64,000 bases of DNA from Comamonadaceae bacterium (GCA_021299875.1 JAJTEW010000002.1:361449-425448), one strand, 5' to 3'. Positions 42,135 to 51,295 are shown, counted from the stretch's first letter. Notes: a model not told the origin generated them from the sequence alone. Program-made: numbers and translations.

Positions 42135-42146
42135 CATAAATTGACA
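42129..42146. promoter_or_regulatory. PpsR/CrtJ box 2 (bchF-ppaA intergenic)
   Basis: TGTCAACATAAATTGACA is a TGT-N12-ACA box and an inverted repeat (TGTCAA/TTGACA). It contains the -35 hexamer of the bchF promoter and, on the plus strand, a TTGACA that could serve ppaA. Confidence 0.8.
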
Positions 42147-42316
42147 ATATTTTAAGTAATCAGGGTTTACACTAGATGCGGTGCGGTGAATTCAACCCAC
42201 ACTCAAGCCTGTGTTGAATGGGGTCATTTGGATGGCTTCATTTGCTTCCTTGCGACGATCACTCCGACGCCCCGGAGACTGCCGCTGGTGTATCCCTTTG
42301 ATGATCGGTGCATGTC

Positions 42317-43120
42317 ATGGCCAAATTCAATCTCGAAAACGCCCAAGCCCGTCCGGTGGTCCAGGGTGTGACCCCCTTGCCCGTAGCCTTGCGGCAAGGC
42401 ACGCCCGTCGGACCGCGTTTGGTGGGTGGTACCTCATTTGCGGGCAAGTCGGCCATTGACTTGGGGCAAATTCAAATTTTGGCCCAAGCCTGTTTGCAGG
42501 GTTTGGATGCGGCAAGGCAGGTGGTGTTTGGTTGGCAGCGCCAGGGCCAGTCGTTGGAAGACATCTATCTGCAAGGCATCACGCCCTGTGCCCGCCTCTT
42601 GGGGGACTGGTGGTGTTCGGACCGCTTGGATTTCGCCATGACCACCATTGCGTCCTCTCATCTCCAGCAGCTGCTGCATGATTTCAGTGCAGAGTTCCTT
42701 CAAGAAGCGCCTCAGCAGCGCAACGGCCTGAGTTTGCTTTTGTTGACCGAGCCAGCTGCTCAGCACAGCATGGGCTTGTTCATGCTCAGTGAGTTCTTCA
42801 AACGCGCCGGCTGGGTGGTCACCGTGGCCGTGCCCCAAGACGTGGTGGATTTCAAAAAAATGTTTGTGTCCGATTGGTTCGATGCGGTGGGCATATCGGT
42901 CAGCACCGACCGGCATTTGGGCACCCTGCAGACCTTGCTCCCACAGCTGCGGGAGGCCTCCGACAACCTGAACCTGCAAGTTTTTGTGGGTGGCCCCATG
43001 GCGTTCCATTCACCTGAATTGCTCAAAGGGCTGCACGCCCAACTGATCGCTGAAGATGCACCCGAGACGGTGGCTTGCATCACAAAGGGGATGCTTTTGA
43101 CGTCTGCAGGGGGTGCATAA
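42317..43120 (+). CDS. ppaA: PpaA/AerR-type regulator (SCHIC, cobalamin-binding-like fold)
   Basis: This 267-aa regulator belongs to the PpaA/AerR group, which modulates PpsR/CrtJ. It resembles the C-terminal part of AppA. An N-terminal helical region (LGQIQILAQACLQGLD, QSLEDIYLQGITPCARLLGDWW) precedes a B12-binding-like Rossmann domain (GLSLLLLTEP, QHSMGLFMLSEFFKRAGW, WFDAVGISVSTDRH, LQVFVGGPMA). ATG 42317 is preferred over the GTG at 42308. It lies just before ppsR, the standard arrangement. No BLUF domain is attached; a separate BLUF gene occurs at 25 kb. Confidence 0.88.
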   Translation: MAKFNLENAQARPVVQGVTPLPVALRQGTPVGPRLVGGTSFAGKSAIDLGQIQILAQACLQGLDAARQVVFGWQRQGQSLEDIYLQGITPCARLLGDWWCSDRLDFAMTTIASSHLQQLLHDFSAEFLQEAPQQRNGLSLLLLTEPAAQHSMGLFMLSEFFKRAGWVVTVAVPQDVVDFKKMFVSDWFDAVGISVSTDRHLGTLQTLLPQLREASDNLNLQVFVGGPMAFHSPELLKGLHAQLIAEDAPETVACITKGMLLTSAGGA

Positions 43121-43251
43121 ATTGGCCAATCGATTCTTTTTCTTACAATTAAAACCCATCTCCTCGGGATTGCGTGGGCTGCATCAGCCTATACTCGGTG
43201 GACAAATAAAAGTGTCAACTTCCTGATGCTCCAACCCGTTTGGTTTACAAC

Positions 43252-44638
43252 ATGAAGCTTCCCTCTTTGGACCCGTCCACCTTTTCCCAATTGCTGGGTG
43301 TGGTGTCTGACGTCACCTTGGTCATGGACCCGCAAGGGGTGATCGAAGACGTTTCAACTGGGCGTGATACCTTGGCTTCTTTGGGTTGCCAGACTTGGAT
43401 CGGTCGTCGCTGGATCGAAACGGTCACCAGCGAGAGTCGTGTGAAAGTCCAAGAAATGCTGCTGTCGCAAGGCGTCCCAGATGTGATGCGCTGGCGTCAT
43501 GTCAACCACATGTCTCCCGTCGGCAATGAGGTGGCCCTGCAGTATGTGGTGCTGCCCTTGGCTGGCGGTAAGTTGTTGGCCATGGGGCGTGACTTGGAGA
43601 GCCTGGCCGAATTGCAGCGCCGACTGGTTGAGACCCAGCAATCGATGGAGCGCGACTATTTGCGTCTGCGCCACATCGAGGCACGTTACCGCGTGTTGTT
43701 CGACACCTCTACTGAAGCGGTTTTGATGGTGGACGCCAGCAGCCAGCGCGTGCTGGAGGCCAATGTGGGTGCGCAGGCTTTGCTCAAGGATGCGGGCAAA
43801 CGGTTGGTCGGTCGTGACGTGCGTGAATGTTTTGAGGGTGAGAGTCAGGGTGAAGTTCAGTCTTTGCTGCGCATGGCGCTGGCGACTGGCCGGATTGAGA
43901 TGTGCGCGGCCCGCGTGGCGGGATTGCCATCCCTGGACCGTGTCGGCCACCGTGTTCCGCCAGGAGGGTGGGGCGCAGTTTTTGGTGCGTTTGGTCACAC
44001 GTGAGAACACGGCCCTGGCCCACCAAGATCCAGGTTCTTCGGCTGTCTTGAGCGAGGCCATGGAGCGTTTTCCAGATGGCTGGTTGCTGACCGACACCAC
44101 GGGCGTGATCAAAAGTGTGAACGAAGAAGGCATGGCTTTGCTGGGCCTGACCGCGTCCTCTCAGGTGGTGGGTCAAAACCTGGAGCGCTGGTTGCTGAGG
44201 GGTGCGGTGGACTGGGGGGTGCTTAACACCAGTTTGCGTCAGCAGCTGCCCGTGCGCAATTTCGCCACCGAAGTGCGCACCCTGTCGGGCATGACCCTGC
44301 CGGTCGAGGTCTCTGCGGTGTGCCTGGCCCGCCCCGAGCCGATGTTTGCCTTTTTTGTACGCGACATGGACCGTCGCCTGCAAGGTGGCGCCTCGGTGAC
44401 GCAAAGCCAGGCCAACCCCTTTGCCGACTTGACCCAGCTGGTGGGGCGCCGCCCGATCAAGGACATCGTGGGCGAGACGGTGGACACCATCGAGCGCATG
44501 TGCATCGAAGCGGCTTTGGAGTTGACCCACAACAACCGAGCTTCGGCCGCGGAAATGCTGGGTTTGTCGCGCCAAAGTCTCTACGTCAAGTTGCGTCGCT
44601 TTGGCATGGTGGCCGAAGCCGAAACCGACAATCCCTGA
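43252..44638 (+). pseudogene. ppsR: PpsR/CrtJ repressor gene with a +1 frameshift
   Basis: Two overlapping ORFs together encode PpsR, the PAS/HTH repressor of photosynthesis genes. Frame 1 (43252-44004) carries the N-terminal PAS domain, the Q-linker with LQRRLVETQQSMERDYLRL, and PAS1. Frame 2 continues with FRQEGGAQFLVRLVT, the second PAS (FPDGWLLTDTTGVIKSVNEEG) and the Fis-type HTH (NNRASAAEMLGLSRQSLYVK). Removing one C from the CCC at 43931-43933 joins them (GLPS-WTVSATVF) into a normal 461-aa PpsR. As written, the product stops at 250 aa without a DNA-binding domain. It may be a sequencing error, as both halves look intact. Confidence 0.9.
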
Positions 44639-44642
44639 AGAC

Positions 44643-44660
44643 TGTCAATTAAAATTGACG
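44643..44660. promoter_or_regulatory. PpsR/CrtJ-like box 1 upstream of bchG
   Basis: TGTCAATTAAAATTGACG is a near-perfect inverted repeat (GTCAATT-AA-AATTGAC) that matches TGT-N12-ACA except for the last base. It starts four bases after the ppsR stop. Confidence 0.6.
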
Positions 44661-44665
44661 ATAAG

Positions 44666-44683
44666 TGTCAATCCTAGTTGACA
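44666..44683. promoter_or_regulatory. PpsR/CrtJ box 2 upstream of bchG
   Basis: TGTCAATCCTAGTTGACA fits TGT-N12-ACA exactly, five bases after box 1 and 28 bp before the bchG ATG. Its TTGACA may be a -35 element, with CACAAT at 44700-44705 as a weak -10 (16-bp spacer). Confidence 0.75.
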
Positions 44684-44711
44684 TTTTAAAAACTCTCTTC
44701 ACAATCGGGGC

Positions 44712-45695
44712 ATGGACACCCCGCCACTGGCCCACACGCCCCCTTCCCAGGCTTCTCTTGCAGGCGCAGTGCATGCCGCACGGGTGGTGCCGCTGAGTCG
44801 GCCCTCTTGGCGCACGGTGGCCGAATTCCTTAAACCCATCACTTGGTTCCCACCCATGTGGGCCTTTGCCTGCGGCGTGGTGGCCTCGGGCCAAGACATT
44901 GGCGCCAACTGGGTTTTGTTGCTTTTGGGTCTGGTGCTGACGGGCCCATTGGTGTGCGCCAGCAGCCAGGCGGTCAATGACTGGTTTGACCGGCATGTGG
45001 ACGCCATCAACGAACCCAACCGCCCCATCCCTTCAGGGCGCATGCCCGGTCGCTGGGGGCTGGGCATTGCCATCACCTGGACAGTGCTGTCGCTGATCTG
45101 GGCCACGCTCATGGGGCCTTGGGGTTTTGCGGCCTGCGCCTTGGCCATTGCGCTGTCTTGGGCATACAGCGCGCCGCCGGTGCGCCTGAAAAACAACGGT
45201 TGGTGGGGCAATTGCGCTTGCGCATTGAGTTACGAAGGTTTGGCTTGGCTGACCGGCACGGCCGTCATGCTGGGTGGGGCTTGGCCTGGTCCGCATTCGG
45301 TGGCGCTGGCGCTGCTTTACAGCGTGGGTGCGCACGGCATCATGACGCTGAACGATTTCAAGGCCATCGAAGGCGATCGCCGCATGGGTGTGGCTTCACT
45401 GCCGGTGCAGCTGGGTGCACAGGGTGCGGCGCGCATGGCCTGCGTGTTCATGCTGGTGTCGCAGGTGGTGGTGGCCTTGCTGTTGGCCCACTGGCAGTTG
45501 CCATGGCACTCGTCCGCTGTCTTGGCCCTTGCGGTGTTGCAAGGGCCCTTGATGCTCAAATTTTTACGCCAACCTGTTGAGCGTGCATTGCATGTGTCGG
45601 CCTTTGGCGTGCCGCTGTTCGTCAGCGGCATGATGGTCAGCGCTTGGGGTTTGCGTCAGCTCGGTCTGTTGCAACAGACGGCGGGGGTCGCATGA
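44712..45695 (+). CDS. bchG: Bacteriochlorophyll synthase
   Basis: BchG esterifies bacteriochlorophyllide a with geranylgeranyl (or phytyl) diphosphate. The 327-aa UbiA-type prenyltransferase has about eight or nine helices and the Asp-rich motifs NDWFDRHVDAINEPNRPIPS and LNDFKAIEGDRRMG. The first 30 residues are variable. Its promoter region contains two PpsR-type boxes, and its stop overlaps the next gene as ATGA. Confidence 0.96.
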   Translation: MDTPPLAHTPPSQASLAGAVHAARVVPLSRPSWRTVAEFLKPITWFPPMWAFACGVVASGQDIGANWVLLLLGLVLTGPLVCASSQAVNDWFDRHVDAINEPNRPIPSGRMPGRWGLGIAITWTVLSLIWATLMGPWGFAACALAIALSWAYSAPPVRLKNNGWWGNCACALSYEGLAWLTGTAVMLGGAWPGPHSVALALLYSVGAHGIMTLNDFKAIEGDRRMGVASLPVQLGAQGAARMACVFMLVSQVVVALLLAHWQLPWHSSAVLALAVLQGPLMLKFLRQPVERALHVSAFGVPLFVSGMMVSAWGLRQLGLLQQTAGVA

Positions 45696-47065
45696 GCACA
45701 GCCTTGAACCCCTCGATGTTTGGGTGGTTCCAAATCATCCGATTGGGTCTGATTCAGGCCTGTCTGGGCGCAGTGGTCGTGGTGACCACGTCTACGCTCA
45801 ACCGCATCATGGTGGTCGAGTTGGCGCTGCCTGCCTTGCTCCCGGGCTTTTTGGTGGCTTGGCATTACGCAGTGCAAATGGTGCGCCCGCGCATGGGTTT
45901 TGGCGCCGACAAGGGACGGCGCAGCACGCCCTGGATGATGGGCGGCATGCTGGTGCTGGGCGTGGGCGGCGTGATGGCCGCTTGGGCCACCGTCTGGATG
46001 GCCTCGCAGCCTCTTTATGGCGCGCTGCTGGCTTGGTTCTCCTTCAGTTTGATTGGCCTCGGTGTCAGTGCCTGTGGCACGTCACTGCTGACCCTGATGG
46101 CCAAACGCGTGCCCGACGAGCGCCGGGCGCCTGCGGCCACCACCGTGTGGTTGATGATGATCGTGGGTTTCGCGGTCACTGCCGGTGTGGTGGGCAAACT
46201 CATCGACCCTTACAGCCCGCAGGTGCTGTTGCAGGTTTCGGCAGGACTGAGCCTGGTCACAGCAGGCATCACGGCGCTGTGTTTGTGGGGCCTGGAAACA
46301 CCCATGGACCCCGCCACCGAAAAGATGCAGTCCGACAGCTTGGCCAAAGCGCGCTTGCAAAAACAAAATTTCAAAGAGGCCTTCCAAGAGGTCTGGGCCG
46401 AGCCTGCGGCGCGCACTTTCACCGTGTTCGTGTTCATGTCCATGCTGGCCTACAGCGCGCAAGACTTGATCCTGGAGCCCTTCGCGGGCGCGGTGCACGG
46501 CTTCTCGCCGGGGCAGACCACGCAGCTGTCGGGCTGGCACCACATGGGTGTGTTGATCGGCATGCTGGCGGTGGCTGGGGCCGGTTCACGCTGGGTGGCG
46601 GGGCGTCTGGGATCGGTGCAAGCCTGGATGGTGGGCGGCTGTTTGTTTTCGGCCTTGGCCACGGTGGGTTTGGTCAGCTCGGCGCTGTCGGTCGATTGGC
46701 CTCTCAAGGCCAACGTGGTGTTTCTGGGTGTGGCCAACGGCGCTTTCTCGATCGCGGCGATTGCCACCATGATGCGCCTGGCCGGTGAAGGTGGCGCGGG
46801 CCGCGAAGGCACACGCATGGGTTTGTGGGGCGCGGCGCAAGCGGCGGCCTTTGGCTTGGGTGGTTTGCTGGGCACGGCTGCCAGCGACTTGGCCCATGCC
46901 TTGTTGGGTGAACAGCGCACGGCTTATGCGGCTGTGTTTGGCATGCAAGCGTTGATGTTTGCGGTATCGGCGGCGGTGGCTGTGCGCCTGCGTGCCGGGC
47001 CTGCGCAACGTCAGCTCTTGCGTTTTGATGGTCCCGTATTACTCAAAGGTGGGTCAAGCTCATGA
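45692..47065 (+). CDS. BCH2/PucC-family MFS protein between bchG and bchP
   Basis: This 457-aa third member of the PucC/LhaA family is more divergent: it lacks the FADAASE start but has RLGLIQACLGAVVVVTTSTLNRIMVVELALP, MGFGADKGRRSTPW and SAQDLILEPFAGAVHGF. The position between bchG and bchP is conserved in purple bacteria (orf428/bch2-type genes). Related proteins are thought to deliver or channel pigments; the precise role is unknown. It is coupled to both neighbours through ATGA overlaps. Confidence 0.9.
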   Translation: MSTALNPSMFGWFQIIRLGLIQACLGAVVVVTTSTLNRIMVVELALPALLPGFLVAWHYAVQMVRPRMGFGADKGRRSTPWMMGGMLVLGVGGVMAAWATVWMASQPLYGALLAWFSFSLIGLGVSACGTSLLTLMAKRVPDERRAPAATTVWLMMIVGFAVTAGVVGKLIDPYSPQVLLQVSAGLSLVTAGITALCLWGLETPMDPATEKMQSDSLAKARLQKQNFKEAFQEVWAEPAARTFTVFVFMSMLAYSAQDLILEPFAGAVHGFSPGQTTQLSGWHHMGVLIGMLAVAGAGSRWVAGRLGSVQAWMVGGCLFSALATVGLVSSALSVDWPLKANVVFLGVANGAFSIAAIATMMRLAGEGGAGREGTRMGLWGAAQAAAFGLGGLLGTAASDLAHALLGEQRTAYAAVFGMQALMFAVSAAVAVRLRAGPAQRQLLRFDGPVLLKGGSSS

Positions 47066-48270
47066 ACCAAACCGATTACGACTTTGTGGTGGTGGGCGGA
47101 GGGCCTTCGGGCGCCACCGCAGCACACGACCTGGTGCGCCAAGGCTGGCGTGTTTTGTTGCTGGACCGTCAAGGCCGCACCAAGCCCTGCGGCGGGGCGA
47201 TACCGCCGCGCCTGATCAAGGACTTTGACATCCCTGACCACCTGCTGGTGGCCAAGGTGCGTTGCGCCCGCATGATCTCACCCGCCGACAACAAGGTCGA
47301 CATCCCGATTGACAACGGCTATGTGGGCATGGTGGACCGCGACGAGTTCGATGAGTATTTGCGCGAACGCGCAGCCCAATCGGGGGCCGTGCGCTGCCAA
47401 GCGATTTTTGACAAGCTGCAGCACGACGACCATGGCCAGCTGTGGGTGCACTACACCCCGGTCACAGCCAAAGAGCACGCTGCAGCCGAGCATGCACAGC
47501 CCGTCAAGGTGTCCACCCGCATGGTGGTGGGGGCCGATGGTGCACGCTCAGAAGTCGCGCGCCAAGCCATTCCCAACGCCCACAAAACCAAATACGTGTT
47601 CGCATACCACGAGATCATTGAGTCGCCTGTGGGCCAGCCCGGTTATGACGCGGCACGCTGCGACGTGTATTACCAAGGCGAAGTGTCACCCGATTTTTAT
47701 GGCTGGGTGTTTCCGCACGGCAAGACCATGAGCGTGGGCATGGGCAGCGCCGACAAGGGCTACTCCTTGCGCAGTGCCACGGCGCGCTTGCGCGAGATTG
47801 CTGGCCTGACACATGCCCCTACTTTGCGCCGGGAAGGCGCACCCATCCCACTCAAACCGCTGCCCCAATGGGACAACGGCCGAGACGTGGTGGTGATTGG
47901 TGATGCGGCAGGCGTGGTGGCCCCGTCCTCTGGCGAAGGCATTTATTACGCGATGGATTGCGCGCGGCGTGTGTCTCAGGCCGCGCACCAGGCCCTCAAA
48001 ACCGGTAACAGCGCTTGCCTGAAGCAAGGCCGTAAGAGTTTCATGAAGCAACATGGCCGTGTGTTCTGGATCTTGGGCGTGATGCAGTACTTCTGGTACC
48101 AAAACGACAAACGCCGCGAAAAGTTTGTCAAGATTTGCGAAGATCGCGATGTGCAACGGCTGACCTTTGAGTCCTACATGAACAAAGAGTTGGCACGCAA
48201 GGACCCGATGGCCCACGTGCGCATCTTCTTGAAGGACATGGCCCATTTGCTGGGTTTGGCACGCACATGA
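47062..48270 (+). CDS. bchP: Geranylgeranyl (bacterio)chlorophyll reductase
   Basis: BchP reduces the geranylgeranyl tail to phytyl. The 402-aa flavoprotein has the N-terminal dinucleotide motif VVVGGGPSGATAAHDLV, the family motif TKPCGGAIPPRLIKDFDI, the FAD site VVIGDAAGVVAPSSGEGIYYAMD, and WILGVMQYFWYQNDKRREKF near the end. It overlaps the preceding gene by four bases and is followed by tspO after 7 bp. Confidence 0.96.
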   Translation: MNQTDYDFVVVGGGPSGATAAHDLVRQGWRVLLLDRQGRTKPCGGAIPPRLIKDFDIPDHLLVAKVRCARMISPADNKVDIPIDNGYVGMVDRDEFDEYLRERAAQSGAVRCQAIFDKLQHDDHGQLWVHYTPVTAKEHAAAEHAQPVKVSTRMVVGADGARSEVARQAIPNAHKTKYVFAYHEIIESPVGQPGYDAARCDVYYQGEVSPDFYGWVFPHGKTMSVGMGSADKGYSLRSATARLREIAGLTHAPTLRREGAPIPLKPLPQWDNGRDVVVIGDAAGVVAPSSGEGIYYAMDCARRVSQAAHQALKTGNSACLKQGRKSFMKQHGRVFWILGVMQYFWYQNDKRREKFVKICEDRDVQRLTFESYMNKELARKDPMAHVRIFLKDMAHLLGLART

Positions 48271-48277
48271 GGCTTGA

Positions 48278-48817
48278 GTGAGCCAGCACCCCGAACACGG
48301 TTTGCTGATGCACACCCTGAGGCGCAAGCCCCAAGCGCCTGTGCGTGCTCTGCTCTTGGCCTTTGTGCTCAGCTACGCCACAGCGGGCATCGGCGCGGCC
48401 CTGAGCGAGTTGGGGCCTTGGTACTTTGCGCTCAAACACCCGCCCTGGAAGCCGCCTGACGCCGCTTTTGGTGCCATCTGGAGCACGATTTTTACCTTGT
48501 GCGCCATCAGCGCTTGGCTGGCTTGGCAAGCGGCCGACACGCTGGCCTTGCGCCGCCGTGTGTTGTATTTGTTTGGGGTGAACGCGGTGCTCAACGTCTT
48601 GTGGAGTGCGCTCTACTTCAAGTTGCAGCGGCCTGATTGGGCGCTCTTTGAGGTGGTGTTTTTGTGGCTCTCGATCTTGGCCTTGGTCATGGGCTTGTGG
48701 CGGCTATCGCGTTGGGCGAGTTTGTTGCTCGTCACATATTGGATTTGGGTCAGTATTGCGGCCGTGCTCAATGTGCAGACCGTGATGCTCAATGGCCCTT
48801 TTGGCCCCAAGCCCTGA
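48278..48817 (+). CDS. tspO: TspO/MBR-family membrane protein
   Basis: This 179-aa five-helix protein of the TspO/peripheral benzodiazepine receptor family has WYFALKHPPWKPPDAAFGAIWS near residue 47 and VNAVLNVLWSALYFKLQRPDWALFEV. In Rhodobacter TspO binds tetrapyrrole intermediates and dampens pigment gene expression via the AppA/PpsR pathway. The GTG at 48278 with GAGG five bases upstream is chosen; ATG 48308 is an alternative. It lies 7 bp after bchP and is probably in the same transcript. Confidence 0.9.
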   Translation: MSQHPEHGLLMHTLRRKPQAPVRALLLAFVLSYATAGIGAALSELGPWYFALKHPPWKPPDAAFGAIWSTIFTLCAISAWLAWQAADTLALRRRVLYLFGVNAVLNVLWSALYFKLQRPDWALFEVVFLWLSILALVMGLWRLSRWASLLLVTYWIWVSIAAVLNVQTVMLNGPFGPKP

Positions 48818-48850
48818 TATGAACTCTTTGACGCGCGTGGCCCGCGCCCC

Positions 48851-49765
48851 ATGAAAAGGCTTGCCAGCGTGTTGGCCCTGACTGCCTTGACCGCCTTGTC
48901 TTTGTGGCTTTGGACGCCCGACGTGCCGCGCTCGGCTTTGGAGGCGCGCTATTTGGCGGCCCCTGCTGACATGCGCAGCGTGGGCCCGTGGCAACTCCAT
49001 GTGCGTCAAAGCGGCCCGACCGACGCCCCGGCGGTGGTGTTGTTGCATGGTTTTGGTTCGAGCCTTCACACTTGGGATGCATGGGCAAAAGCGCTGTCTG
49101 CCACCCACCGAGTGGTGCGCATCGATTTGCCGGGCAGTGGTTTGAGCCCACCCGATCCCGCTCACGATTACCGAGACGCGCGCAGCCTCGAGATGCTGAT
49201 CGCCTTGATGGACAGTTTGGGCTTGCAGCGCGCCAGCTGGGTGGGCCATTCGATGGGTGGACGCATCGCTTGGACTTTGGCTGCCCGGTATCCGGAACGT
49301 GTGGACAAGCTGGTGTTGGTGGCGCCCGATGGCTTTGCCAGTTTTGGTTTTGAGTACGGCAAGCCGATGGATGTGCCTGCCACATGGGGCCTCATGCGCC
49401 ATGTCTTGCCCAAGCCTTTGCTGCGCATGAATTTGCAATCGGCCTATGCCCGGCCAGACAGCCTGAGTGAGGCGGTGACCACCCGTTACCACGATTTGAC
49501 CTTGGCCCCTGGGGCGCGCCAAGCCATGCTGGACCGTTTGAAACAAACGGTGTTGCAAGAGCCCGTCCCACTTTTGCGCCAAATCAAGGCCCCGACGCTG
49601 CTGGTGTGGGGTGAGGCCGATGCCATGATTCCCGTGAGCAACGCTCAGGATTATTTGCAAGCCATACAGGGCAGTCGGTTGGTGTCTTGGCCCCAAGTGG
49701 GGCATTTGCCACAAGAAGAAGCGGCGGAGGTGTCACAACAAACGGTGGTCGAATTTTTGCGATGA
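48851..49765 (+). CDS. Alpha/beta hydrolase with N-terminal membrane anchor
   Basis: The 304-aa alpha/beta-hydrolase fold protein has an N-terminal hydrophobic segment (ASVLALTALTALSLWLW) that is a signal peptide or anchor. The oxyanion region HGFGSSLHTWD, the nucleophile elbow GHSMGGRIAW (Ser), LVWGEADAMIPV (acid) and QVGHLPQEEA (His) complete the triad. Substrate is unknown. It resembles general esterases and only distantly BchO, which is at 51.3 kb. It ends convergently with the antiporter gene 6 bp away. Confidence 0.85.
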   Translation: MKRLASVLALTALTALSLWLWTPDVPRSALEARYLAAPADMRSVGPWQLHVRQSGPTDAPAVVLLHGFGSSLHTWDAWAKALSATHRVVRIDLPGSGLSPPDPAHDYRDARSLEMLIALMDSLGLQRASWVGHSMGGRIAWTLAARYPERVDKLVLVAPDGFASFGFEYGKPMDVPATWGLMRHVLPKPLLRMNLQSAYARPDSLSEAVTTRYHDLTLAPGARQAMLDRLKQTVLQEPVPLLRQIKAPTLLVWGEADAMIPVSNAQDYLQAIQGSRLVSWPQVGHLPQEEAAEVSQQTVVEFLR

Positions 49766-49771
49766 GCCGCT

Positions 49772-51250
49772 TCAGGTGATGCGGATGCCCACTTGCAAGA
49801 TGTGATTGCCTTCGGTGGCGCGCACACTGACCTCGGCTTTGCCCAAGTGCGCCGTGTCACCTTCAACCGGCGGGCGGTGCAAGCTTTCGGCCAGCCATTG
49901 GCCAATGGTTTTGTCTGAATCGCAAGGCAGTTCCAGCCCATAAAACATGCACAGGTCGCCCATCGAGGTGCTGGCGGCCAGCACAAAGTCACCGAAGACC
50001 AAGCGGGCGTGTTCGGTGTCGTCCAGGTCGGGCAAGACCACGTTCAGGCGCCGTGCGCTCCATGCGATGGTGGAGCCTTGCAGCACCAATGAGGTGAGGA
50101 CCACGATGAAGGCCACGTTGAAGTAGATGCTGGCCCCTTCGACACCGGCCATGACCGGGAACACCGCCAACACAATCGGCACCGCACCGCGCAGACCCAC
50201 CCAAGACACAAAGGCGATTTCGCGTCCGGAAAAGTGCAGCGGTTTTAAGCACAACCAAACCGACAGCGGGCGGGCCACGAACATCAGCACCAGCGACACC
50301 CCGATGGCGGGCCACAGCGACTTCATCATCTCGGTGGGCGTGACCAGCAAGCCCAGCAACAAGAACATGCCCGCTTGGGACAGCCAAGCGTAGCCGTCCA
50401 TGGCCGACAAGGACGCACGCACTTGCCTGCGTGCCCGGTTGCCAATGACGACGCCCATCAGGTACACCGCCAAAAATCCGGAGCCGCCCAACCAAGTGGT
50501 GAGCGCGAACACCGTGAGTCCACCTGACACAATCAGCAGGGCACGGATGCCGCCGCCGCCGTCCTCGCCTCGGCCCAAGCGTTTGACCAATTCCGCCATG
50601 GCCCAGCCGCAGCCCAAGCCCAGGATGCCGCCCCAGCCCAAGTGTTCGAGCAAAGACAGCAAAATTTCGGAGGCGCTCAGCGGTAAACTTTCTGCATTGG
50701 CCATGGACAGCGCGATGGCAATGAAAGTCAGCGTCAGGTAGACGGCCATGGGGTCGTTCAAGCCCGACTCGATCTCCAAGGTGGCGGAGACCCGTTCATT
50801 GAGGTGCACCCCAGAGGACTTGAGCAAGGAAAAAACGGCTGCCGCATCGGTGGAGCCGACAATGGCCCCGACCAAAAGGGCCAATGGCCAAGACAAATCG
50901 AGCAGCCAATAAGCCGCAGCGCCCGTGATGCCGGTGCACAGCACCACACCCAGTGTGGCCAACAGGAGCGAGGGCCGCAGCCCCGTGCGAAAGGTGCGCA
51001 TCTGGGTGCGCAAACCGCCGTCAAGCAAGATCACGGCCAAGGCCACGTTGCCCACCCAAAAGCTCAAACGGAAATCATCAAACACCAGTCCACCTGGCCC
51101 GTCGACACCCGCCAAGATGCCGACCACCAAAAAAATCAGCAGGAACGAAAAACCGATGCGCGCAGAAAACACCCCCGCCAAGACACTGACGAACACCAGT
51201 GCAGCGCCGGCCAACAAGGGCAGTGAGAGGAAATCAAGCGACAAAACCAT
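49772..51250 (-). CDS. CPA1-family K+(Na+)/H+ antiporter (NhaP2/CvrA-like)
   Basis: The 492-aa cation/proton antiporter has about 12 helices plus a cytoplasmic tail. Conserved parts are FLVVGILAGVDGPGGL, LVGAIVGSTDAAAVFSLL, IESGLNDPMAVYLTL (ND motif of the exchange site) and VSWVGLRGAVPIVLAVFP. The C-terminal 80 residues resemble a TrkA-C/CorC-like regulatory tail. It starts 46 bp after the bchO stop, on the same strand, so it could be the last gene of bchIDO. ATG 51250 is chosen over a TTG at 51268. Confidence 0.9.
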   Translation of the reverse strand: MVLSLDFLSLPLLAGAALVFVSVLAGVFSARIGFSFLLIFLVVGILAGVDGPGGLVFDDFRLSFWVGNVALAVILLDGGLRTQMRTFRTGLRPSLLLATLGVVLCTGITGAAAYWLLDLSWPLALLVGAIVGSTDAAAVFSLLKSSGVHLNERVSATLEIESGLNDPMAVYLTLTFIAIALSMANAESLPLSASEILLSLLEHLGWGGILGLGCGWAMAELVKRLGRGEDGGGGIRALLIVSGGLTVFALTTWLGGSGFLAVYLMGVVIGNRARRQVRASLSAMDGYAWLSQAGMFLLLGLLVTPTEMMKSLWPAIGVSLVLMFVARPLSVWLCLKPLHFSGREIAFVSWVGLRGAVPIVLAVFPVMAGVEGASIYFNVAFIVVLTSLVLQGSTIAWSARRLNVVLPDLDDTEHARLVFGDFVLAASTSMGDLCMFYGLELPCDSDKTIGQWLAESLHRPPVEGDTAHLGKAEVSVRATEGNHILQVGIRIT

Positions 51251-51295
51251 GTCTTGAAAGTACCACAAGACGGGCGTCCGTCCGAGGCCATGGTT

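Noticed and set aside
43205-43222. TGTCAA half site upstream of ppsR as an autoregulatory PpsR box
   Set aside because: TGTCAACTTCCTGATGCT lacks the ACA half at the right distance; only a half site.
43763-44638. 291-codon ORF treated as a separate gene
   Set aside because: Its first 60 residues are out-of-frame ppsR sequence; the rest is the C-terminal half of PpsR, explained by a one-base shift.
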